The notes under the pieces were generated by a model. That model did no database searches. It had not been told where the DNA came from and saw only the letters and a list, made by a program, of their open reading frames with translations. From positions 573,910 to 637,909 of the forward strand of contig NZ_JAIFZO010000001.1 in assembly GCF_026341275.1 (NCBI RefSeq): a stretch of 64,000 bases of DNA, in the 5' to 3' direction. The translations under genes and the position numbers were made by a program. This DNA comes from Streptomyces ortus (lineage in GTDB: Bacteria; Actinomycetota; Actinomycetes; Streptomycetales; Streptomycetaceae). This document shows positions 24,140 to 31,303 of this stretch, piece after piece; the first letter of the stretch is position 1, and each line of letters opens with the position of its first letter.

Positions 24140-25276
24140 ATGACTGCGTCGAGGCCCGAATCCAGGCCCGAATCCAGGCCTGCACCGAGGCCCGTGCAGA
24201 GGCCGGCCCCGAGGTCCGCGCCCGGCCCGCTCAGGGACATCGCGGTCGTCGCCTTCGCGCAGACCGACCACCGGCGCACCAGCGACGAGCTCTCCGAGGT
24301 GGAGATGCTCATGCCGGTCCTGCACCAGGTGCTCGCGCAGACCGGGCTGAAGACCAGCGACATCGGCTTCACCTGCTCCGGCTCCACGGACTATCTCGCG
24401 GGCCGCGCGTTCTCCTTCACCATGGCCCTCGACGGTGTGGGAGCCTGGCCGCCGATCTCCGAGTCGCACGTGGAGATGGACGGCGCGTGGGCGCTGTACG
24501 AGGCCTGGACGAAGCTCCTCACCGGCGACGCGGACACCGCGCTGGTGTACGCGTACGGCAAGTCGTCGCCCGGCTCCATACGCGATGTGCTGACCCGGCA
24601 GCTCGACCCGTACTACGTGGCCCCCCTGTGGCCCGACTCCGTCGCCCTGGCCGCACTCCAGGCGCAGGCACTCATCGACGCGGGCGACACGGACGAGCCG
24701 GCGCTCGCCGCCGTCGCCACCCGCAGCCGGACCGCCGCCACCGACAACTCCCATGCCCAGCTGCGCGGTTCGGTGCCACGGGGCGAGTACGCCGTACGCC
24801 CCCTGCGCACCGGAGACTGCCCGCCCATCGGCGACGGGGCCGCCGCGGTGATCCTCGCCGCGGGGGAACGGGCTCGTGAACTGTGCGAGCGGCCCGCCTG
24901 GATACGGGGCATCGACCACCGCATCGAGGCGCACGGCCTGGGGGTACGGGATCTGACCGACTCGCCGTCCACGCGGCTGGCGGCGGAACGGGCCGGGCTC
25001 TTCGAACGACCCGTCGACACCGCCGAGTTGCATGCTCCGTTCAGCTCCCAGGAAGTGGTGCTGCGCAAAGCCCTGCGGCTCGGTGACGGTGTCGACGTCA
25101 ATCCGTCCGGGGGAGCGCTCGCCGCGAATCCCGTCATGGCCGCGGGCCTCATCCGGATCGGCGAGGCGGCGGACCGGATCCGGCGCGGTCACTCCGACCG
25201 GGCGCTGGCCCACGCCACGTCGGGGCCCTGCCTCCAGCAGAACCTGGTCGCCGTACTGGAAGGAGACCCGCGATGA
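24140..25276 (+). CDS. Thiolase-fold lipid-transfer protein (Ltp-like), first of pair
   Basis: A 378-residue thiolase-fold protein. Residues 1-30 are an unusual Arg/Pro/Ser tail (RPESRPESRPAPRP) that relatives lack. The fold starts at LRDIAVVAFAQTDHRR. The usual nucleophile region reads GFTCSGSTDYLAGRAFS, with a cysteine close to the classical place, then CPPIGDGAAAVILA, LHAPFSSQEVVL (an His/Ser site), NPSGGALAANPVMAAG and a final TSGPCLQQN. Actinobacterial Ltp proteins with DUF35 partners act as retro-aldolases or thiolases on steroid side-chain CoAs. The ATG directly follows the DUF35 stop and its own stop overlaps the next start. Confidence 0.85.
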   Translation: MTASRPESRPESRPAPRPVQRPAPRSAPGPLRDIAVVAFAQTDHRRTSDELSEVEMLMPVLHQVLAQTGLKTSDIGFTCSGSTDYLAGRAFSFTMALDGVGAWPPISESHVEMDGAWALYEAWTKLLTGDADTALVYAYGKSSPGSIRDVLTRQLDPYYVAPLWPDSVALAALQAQALIDAGDTDEPALAAVATRSRTAATDNSHAQLRGSVPRGEYAVRPLRTGDCPPIGDGAAAVILAAGERARELCERPAWIRGIDHRIEAHGLGVRDLTDSPSTRLAAERAGLFERPVDTAELHAPFSSQEVVLRKALRLGDGVDVNPSGGALAANPVMAAGLIRIGEAADRIRRGHSDRALAHATSGPCLQQNLVAVLEGDPR

Positions 25277-26547
25277 GCCCCGCAACGACCCCCGGCACGA
25301 CCCCCGTGAGGAGTCCTGCGACGCGCCCCGCGACCGTACCCGCGCCCGGACCTGCGACGGGACCAGCGACGGGACCCGCGACGGCCAAGGAGCCCGTGGC
25401 CGTCGTCGGGATCGGCCAGACCAAGCACGTCGCCGCCCGACGGGACGTGTCGATCGCGGGGCTCGTCCGAGAGGCGGCGCAACGCGCGCTCGCCGACGCG
25501 GAGTTGACCTGGGCCGACATCGACGCCGTCGTCATCGGCAAGGCGCCCGACTTCTTCGAGGGCGTCATGATGCCCGAGCTCTACCTCGCCGACGCCCTCG
25601 GCGCGGTCGGCAAACCGATGCTGCGCGTGCACACCGCGGGCTCCGTCGGCGGCTCCACCGCGCTCGTCGCCACCAACCTCGTCGCGGGCCGCGTGCACGG
25701 CACCGTACTGACCCTCGCCTACGAGAAGCAGTCCGAGTCGAACGCCATGTGGGGCCTGTCCCTGCCGATCCCCTTCCAGCAGCCCCTGCTCGCCGGAGCG
25801 GGCGGCTTCTTCGCCCCGCACGTGCGCGCCTACATGCGACGCACCGGCGCCCCCGACACGGTCGGCTCCCTGGTCGCGTACAAGGACCGCCGCAACGCGC
25901 TCAAGAATCCGTACGCGCATCTGCACGAGCACGACATCACGCTGGAGAAGGTCCAGGCCTCGCCGATGCTCTGGGACCCGATCCGCTACTCGGAGACCTG
26001 CCCGTCCTCCGACGGCGCCTGCGCGATGGTCCTCACCGACCGGGCGGGGGCGGCCCGGTCGCCGCGGCCGGCCGCCTGGATGCACGGCGGCGCGATGCGC
26101 AGCGAACCGACTCTCTTCGCGGGCAAGGACTTCGTCTCCCCGCAGGCCGGCAAGGACTGCGCGGCCGACGTGTACCGGCAGGCGGGCATCGCGGACCCCC
26201 GCCGGGACATCGACGCGGTCGAGATGTACGTCCCGTTCTCCTGGTACGAGCCCATGTGGCTGGAGAACCTGGGCTTCGCCGACGAGGGCGAGGGCTGGAA
26301 ACTCACCGAGTCCGGGGTCACGGAACTGGACGGCGACCTTCCGGTGAACATGTCGGGCGGGGTGCTCTCCACCAATCCCATCGGGGCGTCCGGGATGATC
26401 CGGTTCGCCGAAGCCGCGCTCCAGGTGCGGGGACAGGCCGGAGAACACCAGGTGGAGGGCGCCCGCCGGGTCCTCGGGCACGCCTACGGCGGCGGCTCCC
26501 AGTTCTTCTCGATGTGGCTGGTCGGAGCCGAGCCGCCCACCTCCTGA
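25273..26547 (+). CDS. Thiolase-fold lipid-transfer protein (Ltp-like), second of pair
   Basis: A 424-residue thiolase-fold protein whose ATG overlaps the previous stop by 4 bp. The first about 40 residues are a Pro/Ala/Thr tail (PATRPATVPAPGPATGPAT) before VAVVGIGQTKHVAARRD. Where thiolases carry the nucleophilic Cys this protein has HTAGSVGGSTALVA with no cysteine, so classical thiolysis is unlikely. Later motifs are present: CPSSDGACAMVLT, VEMYVPFSWYEPMW, NMSGGVLSTNPIGASGM and GHAYGGGSQFFSMWL. It most likely forms a heteromer with the first thiolase-fold protein and the DUF35 protein. A carbon-carbon lyase activity is an inference from Ltp relatives. Confidence 0.85.
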   Translation: MSPATTPGTTPVRSPATRPATVPAPGPATGPATGPATAKEPVAVVGIGQTKHVAARRDVSIAGLVREAAQRALADAELTWADIDAVVIGKAPDFFEGVMMPELYLADALGAVGKPMLRVHTAGSVGGSTALVATNLVAGRVHGTVLTLAYEKQSESNAMWGLSLPIPFQQPLLAGAGGFFAPHVRAYMRRTGAPDTVGSLVAYKDRRNALKNPYAHLHEHDITLEKVQASPMLWDPIRYSETCPSSDGACAMVLTDRAGAARSPRPAAWMHGGAMRSEPTLFAGKDFVSPQAGKDCAADVYRQAGIADPRRDIDAVEMYVPFSWYEPMWLENLGFADEGEGWKLTESGVTELDGDLPVNMSGGVLSTNPIGASGMIRFAEAALQVRGQAGEHQVEGARRVLGHAYGGGSQFFSMWLVGAEPPTS

Positions 26548-26629
26548 ACTGTCCCTCTTACGTGGCCTGTGCGCGGCAGGTGCCGAAAGCTAGGCTGGCC
26601 GCGGACGACGAACCGGGAGGAGCACGGAC

Positions 26630-26872
26630 GTGGCCGAAAGCACCATCCAGCAGCACCCGCTCGCGGGCTGGGACAAGCCGGAGCTTGACCTCAGCAGCGC
26701 CGACTGGCATTCGAGCAGCCGTGGGCAGGGGGATGTCCAGATCGCCTTTGTCGAGGGTTTCATCGCGATGCGCAACAGTGGCCGCCCGGAAAGCCCGTCC
26801 TTGATCTTCACGCCCGCGGAGTGGGGCGCGTTCGTGTCGGGGGCGCGGGAGGGGGAGTTCGACCTCACCTGA
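26630..26872 (+). CDS. DUF397 protein (orphan)
   Basis: An 80-residue protein with the DUF397 pattern: an early W-x-K-x-x-x-S region (AGWDKPELDLSSADWHSSS), a middle VQIAFVEGFIAMRNS and a C-terminal IFTPAEWGAFVSGAREGEFD. DUF397 genes in streptomycetes normally sit beside a WhiJ-type helix-turn-helix regulator. Here none is adjacent, so it is an orphan. GTG 26630 has GGGAGGAGC at good distance, and TAGGCT near 26591 could be a -10. The function is unknown beyond an association with development-related regulators. Confidence 0.85.
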   Translation: MAESTIQQHPLAGWDKPELDLSSADWHSSSRGQGDVQIAFVEGFIAMRNSGRPESPSLIFTPAEWGAFVSGAREGEFDLT

Positions 26873-26889
26873 GATCCGACCCCGGTCGC

Positions 26890-27246
26890 CTTCGCGGTTG
26901 CGGTCGCGGTCGCCTTCGTGTTCGCCGAGGCCGCACGCTGTGCGCCCCGGCGGGCCGGGCTGCTCCCCTTGCGGGATGCCGTCGAATTGGCTGACCGCGC
27001 GAGCCGCTCTGCTCCCGGCGTCCCGGCGACGAGGGAGTAACCCTCGCACTCGAACAGGAGGACGCCGCTCGCTGCTCGCCGCTCGCTGTCGGGCGCACGG
27101 CCGCCGTCGCCCCGGCCCTCGCCGAAGAGGGCCTGAGCTGCGACGTCGTCGCGGGCTTCCGCCCCGCGCACCTCTTCGTCCCGCACGGGCGGGCCGCCGG
27201 AGCCGTGGCCCTGCTGGAACAACCGGCCGACCGCTCCGGTCGGTAA
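26890..27246 (+). pseudogene. Decayed ACT-domain (ACT_3-like) protein gene
   Basis: Two reading frames together give pieces of an ACT_3-type protein. FVFAEAARCAPRRAGLLPLRDAV (frame of 26921 onward) corresponds to the N-terminal strand. A different frame from about 27031 gives DEGVTLALEQEDAA, then LAVGRTAAVAPALAEEGLSC and DVVAGFRPAHLFVPHGRA up to a stop at 27244-27246. Family members read roughly EGLTLVL....GLTAAV..ALA..GISCNVVAG..HDHLFVP. A segment of about 20 residues between AA and VG is missing and no start is left, so at least a frameshift and a deletion have occurred. GTCGCCTTCG is repeated at the left edge. Confidence 0.6.
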
Positions 27247-27356
27247 CGGCCGGACGGGCCCGCGGCCCTCGCCCCCGGCGTACGCTGAGGTGCCTGTAAG
27301 CCACGGTGCGCACCGTCTCCCCGCGTCGGCCGCACCACCGTGGCAGGGGGTGCGTC

Positions 27357-30300
27357 ATGGGGCGGCAGGGCATGCGGAGCAGCAGAACGCTCTTCGAACG
27401 CGAGATGGAACTCGCGGCCGTGGACGAGGCGTTGGCCGAGCTGACCGGGCTGCGCACGGCTTCCGCTTCCGAACTCGGCGCGGACCCGCTCGGGCTCCGC
27501 ACGATCGCCACCGAAGTCCCCACGGCCACCCCCGGCCCGGATCAGTCGCACCACACGGCCCCCGAGCCGCACCGAGAAGACACCGAACAGCGACCCTCGA
27601 AGCCGCACCGGAAGACCGTCCGCCCGCATTGGAAGCCCACACGGCAACGGGCCGCCACTTCTCGCGAGGCCGCCACCACCGGCGGGGAGGCCGCTCCGGG
27701 CGCAGACGGGACCCGTCATGAGGGTGCCACTGTCCGGGCCCGGGGTGGGATGCTTGCCTTCGCCGGGCGGGCCGGGATCGGCAAGACGCGGCTGCTCGCC
27801 GAAGTGCGCAGGCGCGCCGAGGCGAAGGGCTGCACGGTCCTGTCCGCACGCGGCGGCGAACAGGAACAGCGCGTCGCGTTCCACGTCGCACGCCAACTCC
27901 TCCAACCCCACCTGGCAGGCGTCCCCGAGCCCGAACTCCGTACCTCCCTGGGCAGTTGGTACGCCATCGTCGGGCCCGCGCTCGGCCTGTGCGCCGCCAC
28001 CGACGGCCCGCCACCCGACCAGCAGGGTTTGCGCGACGGACTCGACTGGGTCCTCACCCACCTCGCCGTGCGCCGCGCCCCGATGGTCCTCGTCCTCGAC
28101 GACGCCCACTGGGCCGACCCCGAGTCGCTGCGGTGGCTCGCCGCGTTCGCGCCCCGCGCCGAACAACTGCCCCTGCTCCTCGTCGTCGCCTACCGGCCCG
28201 ACGAACTCCCGGACCACGCCGAGGCGTTCAGAGGCCTGCCCGGCCGCGCGGGCGGACGCCCCCTCGATCTGGAACCGCTGAGCGCCGACGGCGTCGCCCG
28301 CCTGGTGCGCGAGGCGCTCGGCACCCGGGCCGACGACGCGTTCTGCCGCGAGTGCTGGGCCGTCACCGCGGGCAACCCGTTCGAGACCGTCGAGCTCACC
28401 GCGAAGGTACGCGACCGCGGCCTGGCCCCGACCGAACCGGGCGCGCACCTGCTGCGCGACCTGGCCGCCGCCGTCAAGGGCAGCGGACTCGTCGCCCGCC
28501 TCGAACGCCTCGGCACCTCCACCGTCCGCTTCGCCTGGGCGTGCGCCCTCCTCGGCACCGAGATCTCCCCGACGCTCGCCGCGGCCGTCGCGGGCCTCGG
28601 CTCCGAGGAGGCGGCCGACGCGGCGGACACCCTGCGCGACGCCCGTATCCTCACCGGCGCCGCGACCGGCGAGGGCGCACTCGAATTCGTCCACCCGCTC
28701 ATCGCCACCGCCGTCTACCGGGCCATCCCCGGCAGCTTCCGCGTCGCGCTGCACGGACAGGCCGCCTGGTGCGTCATCGACGCGGGGCTCGGTCCGTCCG
28801 CCGCCGCCCGGCACCTCATGGAGACCCACCCCGACGGCGACACCTGGGTCGTCCGGCAACTGCGGGCCGCCGCCCGCGAGACCCTGCGCGCCGGAGCCCC
28901 CGACGCCGCGCGCCGCCACCTGGCCCGCGCCCTGCGCGAACCCCCGCCCCTCGCGGAACGCGCCGCCGTCCTCTACGAACTCGGCTGCGCCTCCCTGCTC
29001 ACCGAGCCCGCGACCACCGTCAACCATCTGCGGGCCGCCCTCCAGGAGCCGATCGACGACCCCGGGCTGCGCCACAACATCGTCTACCGGCTCTCCCAGG
29101 TCCTCGCCCACAGCGACCGGCTCGGCGAGGCCTCCGACACCCTCGCCCGCGAGATCAGGGTGACCGGCGACGTACGCGTACGGCTGCGGATGCAGTCGGA
29201 ACAGTTCATGTGGGACGCCTTCCGCGCCGACGAACCCGAGTCGCCGGCCCGCTCCCGCCGGCTGGCCAGGCTCGCCGACCGGCTCACCGGCCGCGACCTC
29301 ACCGAGCGCTATGTGATCGGCCTGCGCGCCTGGGACGCCACCCTGCGCGGCGAACCCGCGCACATCGCCGTCCACCACGCGGAGCGTGCCCTGGCCGGCG
29401 GCTTCGGCTGGGCCGAGGCCGACCGCGGCTTCGAGGTGCCCGTCCTCGTCGCGCTCGCCTTCATGTACGCCGACCGGCCGGGGCGCACCGAGGAACTGTT
29501 CGCCGCCGGGATCGCCGACTTCGAACGGCAGGGCTGGCACGGCGCCCACCTCTCCTTCGGCTACACGCTCCTCGCGTACGTACGTTTCCGCCGCGGCCGG
29601 CTCGCCGAGGCCGAGGACTTCGTCCGCGCGGGGCTCGGGCTGGCCGAACGGGTCGGCCCCGGCACCCCCGCCCACTGGTACGCGGTCGGCATCCTCGTCG
29701 AGGTCCTGCTCGCCCGCGGCCGGCTCACCGAGGCCACGCAGCTCGCCGAGGGCCACGCCTTCCGGGAACCGTTCCCCGCCGCCGTCGTCTTCCCGGACGC
29801 GCAGACCGTGTACGGCGAGCTGCTGCTGGCCAGAGGCCTCGCCAAGGACGCCGCCGCCGAACTCGCCGCGGCGGGGCGACGCCTCGACCCGCGCGGCATG
29901 CGCAACCCGGCCTGGTGTCCGTGGCAGCTGCACCTGGCCCGCGCCGAGAGCCACGACGCTCCGGAGCGGGCGGTGGCCACGGCGGCCGAAGCGGTGCGGC
30001 GGGCCCGGCAGTACGGGGCGCCGTCGGCGGTCGGCCAGGCGCTGCGCGCGGCGGCCGACGTCTCCTCGGGGCTGGCCCGCGTCAACCTCCTCGAAGAGTC
30101 CGTCGGACATCTGGAGCGCTCCCCGGCCGCGTACGAACTGGCCTGCGCGCTCGTCGCCCTCGGCGCGGAGCTGCGCCGCGGCAGCCGTCCCGGGGAGGCC
30201 GCCGAGCACCTCTACCGAGGGCTGGACACGGCCGTGCAGTGCGGTGCCGACGGGCTGGTCGAGGAGGCGCGCGACGAACTGGCGGCAGCCGGGCTGCGGC

Positions 30301-30596
30301 CCCACCGCCTGCACAGCGCCGAGACGGACGCCCTCACCGCCCGGGAGTGCGCGGTGGCGGAACTGACCACGCGGGGACTCACCACGGCGGCCATCGCGGA
30401 ACGGCTCCACACGCAGGAGACCGCGGTGGTGCGGCTGCTGTCGGCGGTGTACCGCAAGGTCGGAACGGAGCGGACGGGACTGGGGGCGGCCCTGGGGACG
30501 GCGCGGCGGGAGAGCCCCGGGGCGCCGCACCGGGCGCAGAGCCAAGTACGTCCAGTACGAGGCTCTACGCCCGGCACACCGAGAGCACGCACCTGA
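27357..30596 (+). CDS. Large LuxR-family regulator with AAA ATPase (LAL-like)
   Basis: A 1079-residue regulator. An N-terminal LFEREMELAAVDEALAEL is followed, not directly by the ATPase as in relatives, but by about 97 residues rich in Pro, His, Thr, Arg and Glu (about 32-128). Walker A (GRAGIGKTRLL, about 137-147) and Walker B (VLVLDDAHWAD, about 240) then follow. The centre is helical and TPR-like. The C-terminus (about 985-1045) is a LuxR helix-turn-helix: LTARECAVAELTTRGLTTAA with IAERLHTQETAVVRLLSAVYRK. The last 30 residues look disordered. ATG 27357 has AGGGGG upstream. Such proteins usually activate a local operon on binding a ligand, here unknown. Confidence 0.88.
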   Translation: MGRQGMRSSRTLFEREMELAAVDEALAELTGLRTASASELGADPLGLRTIATEVPTATPGPDQSHHTAPEPHREDTEQRPSKPHRKTVRPHWKPTRQRAATSREAATTGGEAAPGADGTRHEGATVRARGGMLAFAGRAGIGKTRLLAEVRRRAEAKGCTVLSARGGEQEQRVAFHVARQLLQPHLAGVPEPELRTSLGSWYAIVGPALGLCAATDGPPPDQQGLRDGLDWVLTHLAVRRAPMVLVLDDAHWADPESLRWLAAFAPRAEQLPLLLVVAYRPDELPDHAEAFRGLPGRAGGRPLDLEPLSADGVARLVREALGTRADDAFCRECWAVTAGNPFETVELTAKVRDRGLAPTEPGAHLLRDLAAAVKGSGLVARLERLGTSTVRFAWACALLGTEISPTLAAAVAGLGSEEAADAADTLRDARILTGAATGEGALEFVHPLIATAVYRAIPGSFRVALHGQAAWCVIDAGLGPSAAARHLMETHPDGDTWVVRQLRAAARETLRAGAPDAARRHLARALREPPPLAERAAVLYELGCASLLTEPATTVNHLRAALQEPIDDPGLRHNIVYRLSQVLAHSDRLGEASDTLAREIRVTGDVRVRLRMQSEQFMWDAFRADEPESPARSRRLARLADRLTGRDLTERYVIGLRAWDATLRGEPAHIAVHHAERALAGGFGWAEADRGFEVPVLVALAFMYADRPGRTEELFAAGIADFERQGWHGAHLSFGYTLLAYVRFRRGRLAEAEDFVRAGLGLAERVGPGTPAHWYAVGILVEVLLARGRLTEATQLAEGHAFREPFPAAVVFPDAQTVYGELLLARGLAKDAAAELAAAGRRLDPRGMRNPAWCPWQLHLARAESHDAPERAVATAAEAVRRARQYGAPSAVGQALRAAADVSSGLARVNLLEESVGHLERSPAAYELACALVALGAELRRGSRPGEAAEHLYRGLDTAVQCGADGLVEEARDELAAAGLRPHRLHSAETDALTARECAVAELTTRGLTTAAIAERLHTQETAVVRLLSAVYRKVGTERTGLGAALGTARRESPGAPHRAQSQVRPVRGSTPGTPRART

Positions 30597-30638
30597 CGCC
30601 GCGCAGCCGCCCTACGGGCGACGACGGGAATTGTCAGA

Positions 30639-30654
30639 CAGACCCTAGGGTCTG
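30639..30654. promoter_or_regulatory. Perfect 16-bp palindrome CAGACCCTAGGGTCTG
   Basis: It lies 42 bp after the LuxR stop and 61 bp before the next ATG. It has no loop and no T-run, so an operator is more likely than a terminator. It contains the rare CTAG tetranucleotide. Confidence 0.4.
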
Positions 30655-30714
30655 CGGCGTCGGTGGGCGCCGACCCCACGGCCGTACGCCCTCCGATGCA
30701 CGTACCATTGCGGC

Positions 30715-31212
30715 ATGTCCTTCCTCCGCCGCCGCAGCGCCACTCCCGCCGGGCCAGACTTCGACGTTCTGGCCATGGATCCGGGCGACTGGCCGGGCAA
30801 TCTCGGCGCGGGCCTGCTGCCCGCCCCCGATGGCAGCTGCCAGGGTGTGTTCCTGCGTTACGACCTGTTCGGCGGGCGCGGTCCGGCGATGATCATCGGC
30901 AACCTGCCTGAGGGCTCCCCGGCCCGGGACGTCGCCGAGGGAGAGGTCCCGTTCGAGGTGGCCCAGCTGCTGCAGGCGCTGGAGAACGACGAAGAGGTCG
31001 TCGTCACCGGCGCCGAGGACATGCCGGTCATGCAGGGGGACAACCTCCTCATCGTGCGCCGCCTGAAGCTCTCCGAGACGCGTATCTCCTGTGTGCAGTT
31101 CGACCGCAGCGACAAGGTCCTCGTGACGATCGCCGCCTGGGACCGCCCCATCACCGACGACCTGTACGCGCTGTTGAAGCCGCTGCCCGCAGAGCTGTTC
31201 CAGCAGGGCTGA
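30715..31212 (+). CDS. Conserved actinobacterial protein of unknown function
   Basis: A 165-residue soluble protein: MSFLRRRSATPAGPDFDVLA, then alternating beta strands and loops (GVFLRYDLFGGRGPAMIIGN, LLIVRRLKLSETRISCVQFD, VLVTIAAWDRPITDDLYALL). No membrane segment or catalytic motif is seen, and no function is recognised. TACCAT (30703-30708) ends exactly six bases before the ATG and there is no ribosome site, so transcription from that -10 would give a leaderless message. The gene is probably separate from the LuxR gene and from the fucosidase that follows. Confidence 0.7.
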   Translation: MSFLRRRSATPAGPDFDVLAMDPGDWPGNLGAGLLPAPDGSCQGVFLRYDLFGGRGPAMIIGNLPEGSPARDVAEGEVPFEVAQLLQALENDEEVVVTGAEDMPVMQGDNLLIVRRLKLSETRISCVQFDRSDKVLVTIAAWDRPITDDLYALLKPLPAELFQQG

Positions 31213-31303
31213 ACCTTCCGGCGGGTGAACCGCTTCTCCGCCTCCCTTCGTCTTTGTCATGACCCTTGCCGCTGAGGTGATCGGACCTCTAGCGTCAGGG
31301 GTC

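Noticed and set aside
26865-30545. A 1226-residue open frame on the minus strand opposite the LuxR gene
   Set aside because: It is antisense to a gene with clear Walker motifs and helix-turn-helix. Its own translation is Gly/Arg/Val-rich without any domain, as expected from high third-position GC.
27956-30892. A 978-residue plus-strand frame running past the LuxR gene
   Set aside because: It is an out-of-phase reading of the LuxR gene, extremely rich in Arg and Pro, and it crosses into the next gene.
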